From NCBI GenBank assembly GCA_001949185.1, contig BDGG01000002.1:2990467-3054466 (forward strand): DNA of 64,000 bases. The letters run 5' to 3'. The notes beneath the pieces were generated by a model, which worked only from the letters and a program-made list of their open reading frames with translations, was not told where the DNA came from and ran no database searches. A program made the translations under genes and the position numbers. This stretch comes from Ramazzottius varieornatus (lineage: Eukaryota; Tardigrada; Eutardigrada; Parachela; Ramazzottiidae). Positions 1-11,568 of this stretch are shown one piece after another (position 1 is the first letter of the stretch; the number at the start of each line of letters is the position of its first letter).

Positions 1-769
1 CAAAACTCGCTGACGTTGCGAAATTAGAAGCGCCAGGGGTTTTTCTCCGAGTGAAGGTGGCTGTGGGGAAGAGCTCTTCAATCAGTTCCATGTCCAAGGG
101 ACCCACATGCTTTGCCACCAGTTGATCGGAGCTTCGGCGCGCCCCCACTGGGCTACTGTCCAAGAAGCGTAATTCCGACAGTTTCTCGGTAACCTTCCAC
201 CTTTAAGAAAACTTTTCTCTGTACGTGATACTCAAAGTACTATAAGAATTTATTCATGACGGTTCACCTGTATTCCTGATAGTCTCTTTCGGTGTAGCTG
301 GAATTTTCCATCTCAGTCGGACACGCGGGATTTCCGAGAAGACTTAGATAGACAATAACCGGTGTGCAACTTGTAATCTTGTTCAGAAGACTGTCAAGGT
401 TGGAAATGTTATTATTGTTGAGAGACAGCTCATGTAGGTTAGAGAGTCGAGGAAGCTCAATGTCATCTCCGAGATCATTATTATCCAGGATGAGTATCTG
501 CAGACTGGCGAACCTTTCCAGTCCGTGGAGCGACGTCAGGCTGTTAAAGCTTAGATCCACATAAGTCACGATGGCGCAGAGATCGTCGGACAAATCAATT
601 TTCGTAAAGTCTCCACAGTCTTTACCTACATCCGTCACCTGCAAGAACAAATTCGGGCTTACTGAACGGGTGTATCCCCATTTTATACCTGGCGACACAT
701 TCACGAACGAAATATACAAAGATTGCAATTACTTACTTTGAGGAAACTGTCTTCCTGGAAGACTACCAT
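1..769 (-). CDS. Leucine-rich repeat protein, LRMDA (C10orf11)-like, 3' end beyond the window
   Basis: Exons on the minus strand are 769-737, 638-268 and 200-1, joined by GT-AG introns in consistent phase. The gene runs off the left edge. The start is an ATG giving MVVFQEDSFLK before the first intron. The middle exon holds consecutive leucine-rich repeats (VDLSFNSLTSLHGLERF, LQILILDNNDL, LHELSLNNNNIS), then the capping region YLSLLGNPACPTE and a YQEYR-type helix that continues across the second intron as WKVTEKLSELRFLD. That order, and about 200 residues so far, match the LRMDA/LRR-cap family, whose vertebrate member is linked to melanocyte differentiation. No signal peptide or membrane segment is visible, so it is probably cytosolic. 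The specific family name is inferred; the LRR assignment is firm. Confidence 0.75.
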
Positions 770-1469
770 ATTTCTGAGGGAAGTAACAGCACTGTGTTTA
801 TTTCAATTTATTAAAACAAAAAACCATCTGAACGTTTGGAAATTAATTTCGCCGTAATCGGAGCATCAAATAAAAACCCCCGAAACGCATCTCTGATCTA
901 ACCCACCAATGTTTATAAGAATGCGAAGATACCACTCGGTTCAGATAAGATAAGCATGAGCTCGATGCTATAGCACCATGGCGAAATTCAGTACTAGCTG
1001 TACTCGAGTACGGTAGCAAAATGTATGATTAGCTCTCGGCTTTTTCGCAAAATGGCCTCTTAACCGGCACGCCCATATTTGGAGGAGAATACAACCAGTT
1101 TAATAAAGCACCAAGCCTTTTCCTATCCGGTGCCTCAGCACCCCCTAGGATTTGACGTTTCCGAATCGCAGTATTCGATCTCCGACAATTAGGAGGAGTA
1201 ACTCCTTGCGGAAACCCAAGTCTAATTAAGGCGCACCACACGGAATGAATCCCGCTTTCCGGAAATTACGCTTACTCGCGGGAGGTCCACTCTGTAGAGA
1301 TTCAAACTACTGAAGGTTCGGGCAGCCGCTTTGTCGAATTCATAACTTTATTTCAGGTGTCACAGATCAGTTTAAGCCCGAAGGATAGTCGGATAGCGAC
1401 TTGAACGTTTTAGCTCGCTCTTTAATATCTCGTTCCAGATATCGAACGCTGGTCGAAAATCAGGTCGAC
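770..1469. other. Intergenic; possible 5' UTR of the GPCR
   Basis: No supported coding region. A pyrimidine-rich acceptor (tttatttcag, ending at 1357) lies upstream of the GPCR start and could close an intron in its 5' UTR. Promoters of the divergent LRR and GPCR genes must lie here, but I see no clear core element. Confidence 0.3.
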
Positions 1470-2639
1470 ATGACGGCAAACTACAATCCCTCAGTCAATC
1501 ATACCCAGAACTTTTCAATTCCTCTCACCAACACCCATGAGCTTCATGCGGCCTTTGCGGTCTCGACTATCGTAGGACTCTTCGGAGTCTTGGCCAACCT
1601 TCTTCTCCTCATTGTCATTATACGCTTGGTCCGCCACAACCCTGACAGCGGCAGTCATGTCCTCATCGCCAACCTGGTCCTCATCTATCTCCTTTCCTGC
1701 TGCCCAGTCCTCCCCATGGTCAGCATTCCTTTCGCTCTGTCCATCTCCATGCCCGACGCCTACTGTCGATACCATTCGCTCTTTACCTACATAGTCTACT
1801 GGTCCGCCAACTGGACCGAAGCTTGCTTAGGCTTCAACCGGGTCGTGGCCATCTACTTTCCCCATAAATACTCAAAGTACTGCAATATCACAGTCAACTG
1901 TGTCCTCGTTGCTCTCACATGGCTGCTCAGCCTGGTCATGACGACCTTGGTGGCGTTCTTCGGTGGCGCCACTCGAACCGTCGTCTTTGGTCAATGTGAA
2001 TTCAACGTCAAGAGCCGAGCTGGTGGAGTGATTATAGCGTTGAATACGTTCGTCCCTTGGGCTCTTATCGCTCTTGCGTCCATTGCCGTAATATGGCGGG
2101 CCTTACAGGTCTACCTAGCTAGGAAAGTGGAAGCGACGGGGAACCCGCGGTCGAATGCACAGTATAACTCATACCGAAGGAGGCTACAAGTGGCTAAAAT
2201 GTTGCTGCTGTCTTTCATCTGGGGAACGCTGTGCAAGATGCCGTTCTTCGTAACTGGGGCTGTGAATAAAATGTTGTTCATAACCGTGCCACTATTGAAT
2301 AGTTGGTTCAAAGTTATCGTCATCGCGGAGTACGCCGTCAATCCGGTAAGTGGCGACGTTGTTCGGATCTCAGCCTCATTGAAGTGCCACTTTTCTACGC
2401 TATCTTGCTCGTAGATCATCTTTTTCGGGATGAGTGAGGATTACCGAAGCGGGTTGGCTGCACTGTGGGCGTATGTCCATTCGAGCAGAACGAGTCGACC
2501 TTCCCGGACACTCAGGAGAAAAAAGCGTGTCAATGCTGTTCTGCTCCAACTAACGACTATTACAGAGGGTAGAGGGGAAACCACGCACAGCTCCACTGCT
2601 GCCACCACTCGAACCAACACACGCGCGCATGCTGAGTAA
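1470..2639 (+). CDS. Class A (rhodopsin-like) G protein-coupled receptor, probable peptide receptor
   Basis: Two exons, 1470-2345 and 2415-2639, give 366 residues. The ATG at 1470 is the first in frame; upstream codons lack an ATG. The extracellular N-terminus has several N-glycosylation sequons (NPS, NHT, NFS). Seven hydrophobic helices follow. TM1 carries the GVLANLLLL motif. The end of TM3 reads GFNRVVAIYFP in place of DRY, as in FMRFamide-receptor-like families. TM7 is split by the intron and reassembles as AVNPIIF, a variant of NPxxY. The intracellular tail is basic and then Ser/Thr-rich. It should signal through a heterotrimeric G protein at the plasma membrane. The ligand cannot be told from sequence; a neuropeptide is likely by family resemblance. 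Confidence 0.85.
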
Positions 2640-3118
2640 CACCTAGCTGGAAACTTTGAGTATCCGCAGAAGCGCTGAATGTCTCTCCATATTTCTGTGT
2701 GACCGGATATAGCTACACTGCTATCATACAGGAAGAACATTTTCTATGTTTCCGCTGAGTGACATTTACATCAACATTATGGATTAGTTCTACCTCGCGC
2801 TTTTATCATACGAACATTTTCTATCGCACAAATATTGAACGAAGAGGCAGAAAGAATTGATCATTGTGGCACAGAAAAGCGAGGCTCGACTGACGTGCGA
2901 GAAGTCTCAAGGGATCGGCAGGAGCCAAGATGTATGGTTACGAAGGCGAAAAATCGGCAGGAAGGTCAAGCCGGCCACATCCGGATGGATAATTACAGTG
3001 AAAGTGCGAGGTATACATCGAAAGGGAAAAGTACTTCTGTGCGACGTCACCGGAACAGGCCTAGGAGATGTACATGTAGCCGCTCCAGGTATGCAGCGTC
3101 AAGGTCAGAACCCAGTGC
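2640..3118. other. Intergenic spacer
   Basis: Convergent ends of the GPCR and PMP3 genes. Overlapping open frames on the plus strand around 2835-3140 have no recognisable domain and no coding-like composition. Confidence 0.3.
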
Positions 3119-3292
3119 TCAATATTTGCAGATAATGTAACAAGCGTGAATGATACCGGGTATGTAACCGAGGATCGTCAGGAGGATGTTGATGGCCAGG
3201 TCAGCTTTGCAACCTCGTTCCAAGAATACTCCCAGCGGAGGGAAGAAAAAGGCTAACAGGAACTTGCAAATATCCGTGCATGTCAGCGGCAT
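3119..3292 (-). CDS. PMP3/UPF0057 family membrane proteolipid
   Basis: A single-exon gene of 57 residues, close to the usual 52-60 for this family. The start ATG at 3292 removes an upstream in-frame extension with no family resemblance. Two hydrophobic helices carry the hallmark pattern: FLLAFFFPPLGVFLERGC, then INILLTILGYIPGIIHACYII with the GYIPGIIHA block. Yeast Pmp3 and plant RCI2 relatives are plasma-membrane proteolipids affecting membrane potential and salt tolerance. The animal role is poorly known, and nematodes also carry the family. The gene is convergent with the GPCR. Confidence 0.92.
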   Translation of the reverse strand: MPLTCTDICKFLLAFFFPPLGVFLERGCKADLAINILLTILGYIPGIIHACYIICKY

Positions 3293-5359
3293 GTTTCCGG
3301 CAGAGCAAGGACGTCCTCGCAGAGAATGAAACAGATCGGCGTGGCGCGGAGTACGACAAGCGAATGTTCGGCCACAAAAGGATGGTTTGATTGTGATAAA
3401 CCAAATTATTAATACATGGAGTTTCACTCAAAGCGAGAACCACCCTCACACGGGTTATGCAGTCAACTGCAGTACACAGGTGAGAAATTTGTGCAATGGG
3501 ATTTGGCTTGTTGACCTGGTTATCGGAATCGATAAAGCTTACTTCAGTGATATTGACATCGCAAACATCAGGCACAACGCTCCACCATAGACGTCGAACT
3601 ACAGTGCATCGGGTGAAGGGTTCCGTTTACGTCTGCATTTGCACGGTTGGGAATTTACCGGCAGCCTTGATATAACATGACACTGGCGTCCGCAGCATTT
3701 TACCGTTTCATGGTTCCTGAAACCGTGGATTACGAACGGAAAGCCTGAGAGCCATGTGCACCGTTTCGCAGTTACAGTACACTGCTGCCATCTGTGTGGC
3801 GCACCTGTCCGCGATGCAGTCCAGTTACTCAAGAACAATCTACCAGCGTCTATCTTTTTCGTTGCTTGATTCATCAGAATGGGAGACTAATTTTCAATGG
3901 CTAGATAAGCAGGACGGGAAAGAGTATGCAATTCTTCCCGCAAAGCAAAAGGAAGGAAGCTACCCAACGTCGTCCGCGGAAGAAAACTTCGCATGGACGG
4001 CGATGTCGCCATCAAAATGAATTATTTGTAAAGCAGCGCGGGTCGTTGGCTTTAATCGAGTCGAATTGTTCATTTGAGAAGGAGGAATCAAATTCATCAA
4101 TGATGCTCTTTGATAGCAATCCCGGCAGATCATGATGGGCCAGTTGACTTTGAGGAGCTGCCCATTCCGGCGAGGGTACAAAGGATGCTGCGCCAGTCAG
4201 CCAAATATCAAGCCAGATTGAGCCTATGAAAGCCATATCGGCGTATCTTTAATTAAATTGACAAGTTACAAATGCATACCAATTTGTACTTATCCCTTTT
4301 CATGACTGTCCAAAATCAACGATGCAGCACGTGTTATTACTATCAAGATTGCCTTCACGCTCTTTGCACTTTCTTCTTCCGGGTCTGCTTGGTTCGCTGT
4401 GCAAATCCGACAGCATGTACTTACACAACGAGTGTCCGCTTCATATTCTCGGAATTCTTTTGCGATGACGAGTTTCTACAAGGACTTTTTAAATTCCATG
4501 TCAACATATGCTTGCGACCTGAATGAAAACTAAAAGTTGTGGAAAACTTGCTGGATGCAGGAGTCTGACAAAATTCGGGACGACTATTATCTCAAGTGGC
4601 CCACCGTTCCTGCCAATCACTGCGATACTTGAGATAAATTATCCCGAGACTGTTTTCCGGCCTGCCAAAAAATCAAAGTAAATTTTGTTTCACGCATCAG
4701 AAACGGCCTTGGTCAAGAGCGTAGTACCGCTGAAGTATGCGATCGACATGATGGAGGAAGTGAGAAAGCTGGAATCGGCAGGTGACAATGAATTCCGCGT
4801 CAGAAAGCAGCCGACATTAAACGCGCTCGTTGAGCAAAGCCGAGAATACATTGAGACTTGCTGGTGGCATTAATTATGGATTAAGCCATTGTATTCGAAA
4901 GGTAGATTTGCGTGAATCGTTCTGAATAGAAAAGAGGATTGGCTTGATTGTGTCTAAACGTGATACTCTCTCAAGTTGATGGGTCCATATAGAGATGATA
5001 TTCGGCTTTTGGGATAGCATTTGACTTGAGGATATTCTTTAGATCAGGAGTCATTCTTCCCGCCATAGAAACCCAAATGCTGTCCGTCCTTCATGAGTGG
5101 TAATCACTCATGCTGACTTTTGTCATCCAGGTCTTTATGTCCTTATGATAATTTGCATTTGAAGGTTCTGAATGAGATCACATTGACGCCCTGATCAAAA
5201 GCCGCACTCGCTCCTACCGTTTTCCGTCATTACGCACCGGCAATGAGAATCAATTGACCGCTTCCTCCTTCGAATTACCTTGACCACCTCATGTTACCCA
5301 TAAAAATACATCATTGCCACACAATTACGATATCCCAAGCTCTGGCTTTTTGGTCTGGC

Positions 5360-5530
5360 CGGATCATTTTTCCAAGTGGCGCACGCCTCCAGCCAAGAGC
5401 AATATGAAGATGCGCAGTTGGGAAAACGACCGTGTCGAGCTTGTTTTCCCAAACGGCGCACTTTCATGCTTGGCAGTCTGCGCCACTTGGGATGAAGATC
5501 TGGCTCAGTTCATTTGCCTAGGTCCCACAT
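5360..5530. repeat. Foldback repeat family A, compound copy
   Basis: It contains ccaagtggcgcacgcctcca, then the inverted form gcgccacttggg, embedded in the conserved flanks gatcattttt and gtcgagcttgtttt. The same units recur at about ten places in the window (see findings). Confidence 0.8.
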
Positions 5531-6589
5531 AACGCAGGACCTGTCCTCTAATTTCCGTGCCCTTTTTTAATACTGCCGCTGGTGAACGATCTTGCGCGGT
5601 CTTGTCGTAGAATCGACGTTGACTACAGGTGAAATTTTTGCGTGCTAGTGTTATGGAGTATGGTTGGTTGATAGCAGTAATTCTTCCATAAAGCTCTTCA
5701 GTAAAAGATTAAGCTTTACAACCAGCCGAAATTGGATTGTGAAAAGTGTATAAATTTGATAAGCAAGACGTGATATGAAGCGCCTCGGAAAAACAGCGAT
5801 ATCGTGTCAGATGGACAAAGCAACGTGCTCATAAATGTGATTGCAGATATTTTAATGACTTTGATATATCATTTGTGGTGCCATACTGTACCATGAGAAC
5901 TTTCTTTGCCAACGCTGAGCCGTGCTTTTTTGCAAGTTTCTTTTGGCAGATTGTGTCGCAAAGAGCCACTTGACAGCTCGGCTCGTAACCGAGAAAGATG
6001 TCTGCTCATTCGAACTGAGAGTTCTGGCCATGTTATCACGCTGGGCTCTTAATCTCCATCAAAGGCCGGCAACACAATATGGAGAGCTTATCAATTGATG
6101 ACTGTTGATCATGAAATCAAATGATCAGCGAGAGTGCTAGTTTGTCACAGCTTAATAGCCTGACACCGAAAAGGCGCGCTAGAGACCCTTTATATTCCAT
6201 CCCCTTTTCCCCAGAGCGCAGCTGTGCATTAGAACAGATACGTTTAATTTCATTACGCCATCAAATTAAATCCTTTTTCAAACTTTCTCCTCTTTTCCGC
6301 ATTCCCAATCGATAATCCTGCCTAAAACGGCCCCAGTCGAAACTGTCCTTGCACAGCGTTGCTGTGGACTCGTTGCAGTGTAACTGTTTTCCGCAATATA
6401 AAATCTCACAGAAAACTGCCAACATATGTAATTTGCAGTGAGAAAGTTCTACTGTACGTACAAGTCCTGGTCCCACGATTAGGTGTTGTCCGACACAGTG
6501 GTTCCGACATGAAGTTTTCTCATGGTGATATTATGTTCCTTTTCCATTTTTAAACGATGAGTTCTTCACTGTACAGGGTCCACGGGTTG

Positions 6590-6795
6590 AGATCTGGACA
6601 AAAAAATCGACCAGATCATTTCCCCAAGTGGTGCACGCCTCCAGCCAATAACACCGTTGAACGCGCGCCATCTAAGAAAACCAACTCGCATCGCTTGTTT
6701 TGCTGAGTGGCGCACACTTTGAGCCAATATTACTGTACATTTGCGCCACATTGGGGAAAACGGTTTGGTCAAATCTGTTTGCCGAGATCCCAGTT
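6590..6795. repeat. Foldback repeat family A, compound copy
   Basis: Two diverged units in tandem: ccccaagtggtgcacgcc, then gagtggcgcacactttgagc, and a closing gcgccacattggggaaaacg. The flanking text gatcatttccc and gtttgccgagatcccag matches other copies. Confidence 0.75.
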
Positions 6796-7390
6796 CAATA
6801 GTGAAAACCAAGTGGAACCAAGGACTCAGTCGGCATCGATCATTTCATCTCCGAAACTAATAACGTTAATACGGAACCCCATATCCAATCGTCCGCCTAC
6901 TTCACACTTTATCCAATTCAAATATTTCGATCCAACAGTGCCATATGATCTTGTCTATGGACCTGGGCCGGGCATACTTGTCAGCGCACGAACCCAGGAC
7001 GGATATGGTTGAAGTGGGCTGGTTAATATGCACTTTATCAATCGGATCGAGACAGCAATAACCAGCGACGTGCCGCCAATGAGGCCAACGTCATTGGTTG
7101 TCCATCAACCACTCAGACGTACGCATCGTGATCAACTATCCATAACCATATCATATCCACTGCATAAAACCAGTTTTCTTTCTTCATCATCACACATACA
7201 TGCACCGGCATACAAACAATATCAAAACGCCACTTGACAAAACATCACCGTATCTTTTAGCCATTCTTTACTACGCAACTTTTGGACCTTCTTCGTGACA
7301 AGCGACGTTTGATATTTGCGTAACTGCTGATTATCACATCATATTATTCGTGAGTTTGCTGGTTCCAAATCCTGACTTCCAAGTTTTAGA

Positions 7391-10162
7391 ATGGAGAACT
7401 CAACTTCTGGTTTCCGGTGGAGCAATCAACCGTTAGCCGCACTTCAACATATGGCGGCTGAAATAACTTCGCCTACTGCCGTAGGTTTTTTGCGGATGCA
7501 ACAACATGCGCAGTCTCAACAAGCGTCACATCCGTCGCTAATAAAGTCATCGGGAAGTTCTACTTGTCATAATACCTCCTCATCCGCATCTCCGCCAGTG
7601 AATAACGGCGTGGCAAATGCAACGCCTCATGGCATTAACGATATTCTCAGTCGTAATGCCGCCGCGGCTGCTGCCTTTGCCAGCTCCTTCCAGAATGCCA
7701 ACAATGGCAATCCGGTGAATGTTAATCCCCGTTTGTTCTTCAACCCTGCACAAAGTATGATGGCTTCCGCCTCCGGTAACAAGCATTTTCCCGACCTGCG
7801 TTCCTTATATCAGTGCTGGCCCGGAATGTTGACCGGTTCACTTGTCTCAAAAAACTGTCAGATACCTACAGGTAAGCCGACCAGAAAGCGTAAGTAACCT
7901 AGGGAAAACAGAGCATCCGGTTTTCCGCCCCAACTGATAATCAGTTCAAACCCTGCCGGCAAATCCAGAAGCAAAGTTTTCTGTCAGAATGTCGTAGAAA
8001 AACGGTAAAATAATGTAGATCGTAGCATTCTGATATGCTTGTAGCGCATTCAGCCAGTAGATGGTCGAGATTTTCAGAAGTAACAGGATCACGCAAATAA
8101 ATTTTTTTTTGTGTGGTGGTCGTTTTCTGTTACTGCAGCGGCCGTACTACACGGGGAAACGTTGGGTGAATTCGTGAACGTGGTGTTTTACTTCCAGGGA
8201 ATATGTGTGGACAAGATGAGTCGAGCGACCGAAGAGGGAAGAAGAACACACGGCCGACCTTTTCCGGTCATCAGATTTTTGCGCTGGAAAAGACGTTCGA
8301 GCAGACAAAGTACCTGGCAGGACCGGAACGAGCCAAGCTGGCATACGCCTTGGGCATGTCAGAAAGTCAAGTCAAGGTGCGCATAATGATCCCCATTTAG
8401 CGTTTTGAATATGCATATGCCTTCTGTGTCCTTCTGTATCTGCTTTGGGTCGTTTCCATCAAAAGCGGACGAGGTGCCGCACAGATTTGCGATGCTTCCT
8501 CTATGCTTATAGGATGAATAGTGGGCAAACAAACTTTTGGCTTTTTATCACCGATCGCCCAGAGATGGTCACATGCTTGGTTGAGCAGCATTAGAGCGTT
8601 AATAACTATTAAGATGAAGGTGAGGAAAGAACGGACTGTAGGTGGGCTATCTTATGGCTGCCATGGGATGCTATGCATCGGCACACATCTGACATTTTAT
8701 GACTATCAATACAATATTGTGGGCTGGATGACACTTGCCTTTCATGGAGCTCCAGGTGGCAAATTTGTCAGCGCATCAACAACCGATCAATTAGCCTTTC
8801 ATTCCAACCAACAACCGCCAACCTCGTTAATATCACACAGCTAAATTTACTTTCACCTAATTCCGCTCGTCATTAAAGGTTACCGCATTCTTCTCTGTAG
8901 ATCGTTGGCCCTTACAGTGTTGGTTTCAGTCTTGGGCATAAATTCCGGCCGTTCGATCAACCAAGCACAACTGTCCCACTGAGACCGATTAGTGAAACTA
9001 AGTTTTGTAACTCAGTTTTTATATCAGTTTTCTATATCATTGTTTAGTTGACTTGTGTCGCTTGATTGATCGTTGAGTACGTAAATTATGCCCGGACTGA
9101 AATAAACACTGAACCCTTACGTGTTTACTTGAAAAACTGTAATTGGTGCACGCCCGGCGAGAAATTACAGGCCACTGAAAATTTTGGATTAGAACTTTTC
9201 GCTACGGCGGTGCGGAAGAAGGTGAGTTCCTCTTCGACACTTTTCTACGTTTGAATTTCAATTTGCCGTCTTTTCCGCGTGGCCCATAATTTCTCGTCGC
9301 GGTTGTACAGTCACGATGGGTGATTATAGGACAGTAAAAATTATGGGACAAGCGAAAAGGGCAGCAAAATAGAAATTTCAACCGTAGAAAAACGTTGGAA
9401 AGTACATTAGTACATTAGTGTGAATCGGTCGTGTATGTACGTTCTTCCGTACCGCCGTAGCGAAAGGCCAGTCCCATAATTTTCAGTTTTTGCTGTCCCA
9501 TAATTTTCAGTTTTTGCTGTCCCATAACTACCCATCGTACGTGTACTCTCTTTGGAAGCCGGAATGTTGGTCAAGAGCGCGAACCCTTTGAGAGACGCAG
9601 ACAATCTCGTGTTGATCGTTATCTGAAATGGCGCACATTTTCTGCAAATAACAACAAAAGCTGCGCCACTTGATTAGTTGGTCCTGTTTAAGATAGCGGT
9701 GATTCCGAACGGTTTGGCGGCCTTCCATTTCGGCGGTATAGGTTTCCATTGAAAATAACCTGAAAGTTTGAAATTACGCATTGATTCTACAGTAGAAAGA
9801 AACAGTGTATCACTCGATCTTTTTTCAGAAGTGTTCTGGGTAATTTCCTTCAGAAGAACTGGTCGCACTGGTGATTTGTCGTTTCGCACTGCTGTTAGTT
9901 AGAAATTAGAAACTGTGTCCTCGGAAAAGCACATCGTACTTTTCTGCTGTTTGCTGCGGTGACCATCTTCAAGTAAACGAAGGGGATTGTTCTGCTACAG
10001 TGCAATTATTAATTGTGATTCCAGGTATGGTTTCAAAATCGGCGAACAAAACACCGGAAACGTACCGCCGCCGAGAACGCCGGTCACCGCGGAAAGATGG
10101 CGCAGATGGACGAAGACGCCGAATGTGATAGCGAAGGAACCAAGAGCGACTGCGAGCCGTAA
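7391..10162 (+). CDS. NKX6: NK6-class homeobox transcription factor
   Basis: Exons 7391-7871, 8198-8376 and 10025-10162 give 265 residues, typical of NK6 proteins. An eh1-like Groucho-binding motif, HGINDILSR, lies at about residues 80-88, followed by poly-Ala and a LYQCWPGML segment. The homeodomain (about 175-234) starts [19 protein letters not shown] and continues [20 protein letters not shown], close to vertebrate NKX6. It is split inside helix 3 after QVK. The last exon supplies VWFQNRRTK, so DNA-contact residues Asn51 and Arg53 are kept. Position 56, usually Trp, is His (codon CAC). An acidic tail ends the protein. NK6 factors are nuclear repressors that pattern motor neurons and endoderm; the role here is inferred. 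The 1.65 kb second intron is full of small repeats. Confidence 0.95.
8935..9112 (+). repeat. Dispersed repeat family C, copy 1 (NK6 intron)
   Basis: It starts near gggcataaattccg and contains ttttatatcagttttc and gtcgcttgattgatcgtt, then agtacgtaaa. The same order of blocks, diverged, recurs at 46131-46318 inside the broken alkaline phosphatase copy. No coding capacity. Confidence 0.7.
9150..9300 (+). repeat. MITE-like family B, diverged copy
   Basis: Ends are short inverted repeats (ggcgagaaattac and cccataatttctcgtcg). It shares cgctacggcggt and gaatttcaatttgccgtc with the other family B copies, in the same orientation as the copy at 26144-26350. Confidence 0.6.
9311..9545 (-). repeat. MITE-like family B, copy with clear terminal inverted repeats
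   Basis: The left end, cgatgggtgattataggaca, is mirrored at the right end by tgtcccataactacccatcg. The core holds gaatcggtcg, gtacgttcttccgtaccgcc and tagcgaaa, present inverted in the neighbouring copy. A 25-base subunit (cccataattttcagtttttg) is duplicated near the right end. No coding capacity, so it would depend on another element's transposase. Confidence 0.8.
9625..9682. repeat. Foldback repeat family A, short copy
   Basis: atggcgcacattttctgc and agctgcgccacttgattag form an imperfect stem inside the second NK6 intron. Confidence 0.6.
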
Positions 10163-10689
10163 AGTGCAAGCACATTCCGGGCCTGCGTCTGCTGGACCGC
10201 ACCTACAGTATCACTTCCAAAATTCTACAAGATGGACAGAAAAACAAGAGTAAACTGTGGCGTAATGTTGCGTAGTACTGTATGTACAAAGTGAATCAGA
10301 CTAAATTTCGTTGCCAGTTTTGACATTCCTGTGTGTAACTGCCTGGAACGCCCAGTCGACTGTCAAAATGCACTTCATACGCGTCAGCAAGCTATCCCGT
10401 GACAGAATATCAAGCTATGATTTTGACCATTAATACACCATCATATTTTCCTCGTTGCCGTTTCTTGCGACAGCAATATTGACTCTAGTATTTTACTTCC
10501 GAAGCACAGAAAGAGTTGATACTTCCATGTTCTCGTTTCATGGTTTTTATCTCGACTTAAGCTTTGCATTGACCAAAGATTTAGTTATCGAAGAAAAGAC
10601 AAGCTTGTGAACGAGTTCACAGACAAGGAGCTTCAGCATAGTGTAGTGATGTGAGATGAGGCTACTCAGTCAAAGCTAAAACAAGGCTC
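10163..10689. other. Convergent intergenic spacer
   Basis: It lies between the NK6 stop and the stop of the secreted Gly-rich gene. I see no gene, tRNA or clear repeat. Confidence 0.3.
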
Positions 10690-11568
10690 CTAGATGACGA
10701 TATCAGTAACTGATATCGTGTCGACAATGGCGCCACCTCCCAGGCCACCAAAACCGCCGTAGCCCAGTCCGCCAAATCCCAAGCCACCATACCCTAGGCC
10801 TCCGAAACCACCCAAACCTCCAAAGCCTAAACCCCCATAACCCAAGCCACCTCCATAGAAACCTCCCAGTCCGCCGAAGCCTCCGAACTGCCGACGATTT
10901 CGCACCACATCGTCCACCTTCTCGACTCGGGACGTTGATCCAATCACCTTCTTTGAGCCGTCAGCCAGGTCGTGCAGTGTAGTGGTGACGTTTGTGACGG
11001 TGGCGACGGGGTGGGTGTTAACATGGCCATCTTGTTCGTGGTGCACCACTTCCTTCATCTCCTTGTGGTGGTCCTCTTCGTGGGCGTGGTGGTCGTTGTG
11101 GTCGTGGTGTTGGTCGCTGCTGTTCGTGTGGTGATGGTGGTCCGCTTCATGGACAAGCGCTGGAGCGGCAGGGATTTCTCCACTTCGGGCGGTGGCAGAA
11201 GGTTCCGGTGTGGCAGGCGCCATGGTGGTGGCCTCTGTCGACATCACGACGGTACCCAGCAGGCCGGTGGAACCGGAGAACTGTTCAACGGTAGCGGTGA
11301 CACCCGTTACTTCTTCGACGACCACGGGAACGGCGGTGGCAGTTACCACGATGGCCTGGTCCCTTGAAGTGTTGGTCAGGACCAATTGGTCAGCGGCGAA
11401 CCCATTCTGCACCAAACCTGCAATGTGACGGTAAGTTAGTTCGATAGCCCACAACAACTTTTACGAGTGAGAAAACAAATTTCTTCAGATGGGTGAACAA
11501 AAAAGATCACTCGTTCTTTCGAACGAGGCAAACCTACCCAGCGCAAGCAGAACGACGATCTTCCACAT
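10690..11568 (-). CDS. Secreted His- and Gly-rich protein of unknown function
   Basis: Two exons, 11568-11538 and 11417-10690, give 252 residues. The tiny first exon encodes most of a signal peptide, MWKIVVLLALG, and exon 2 continues LVQNGFA. Three regions follow: a Thr/Val/Ala-rich stretch; a His/Asp/Glu-rich block (HEADHHHH, DQHHDHNDHHAHEEDHH) at about residues 92-130 that could bind metal ions; and a C-terminal third made of short repeats of GGL, GGF and GY type (FGGLGGF, LGYGGLGF) after a dibasic NRRQ site. Gly/Tyr/Leu repeats are common in cuticle, shell and silk-like matrix proteins. I infer an extracellular matrix or cuticle role. The dibasic site may allow cleavage of the Gly-rich tail. 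I do not recognise a named family. Confidence 0.8.

Larger units (their letters stand above)
3293..7390. other. Large intergenic region with foldback repeats, no supported gene
   Basis: About 4.1 kb. Open frames at 3754-4020, 4012-4236 and 4685-4873 lack start context, splice partners and recognisable domains. The 4685-4873 frame (KYAIDMMEEVRKLES, LNALVEQSREYIE) looks slightly protein-like but I cannot place it. Two copies of the GTGGCGCAC foldback family lie near 5360-5530 and 6590-6795. The last kilobase must hold regulatory sequence of the NK6 gene. Confidence 0.4.

Noticed and set aside
1515-1775. Minus-strand open frame opposite the GPCR
   Set aside because: Shadow of transmembrane coding sequence; acidic low-quality product with no domain.
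4685-4873. Possible short coding exon
   Set aside because: Protein-like composition but no splice partners, start context or family match in the surrounding 4 kb.
5360-6795. CRISPR-like array from the repeated GTGGCGCAC units
   Set aside because: Units are inverted, irregularly spaced and scattered in introns of animal genes; no cas genes.
10972-11367. Long plus-strand open frame rich in Val/Leu
   Set aside because: It is antisense to the Gly/His-rich secreted gene; the His codons of that gene read as Val on the other strand. No independent start or domain.
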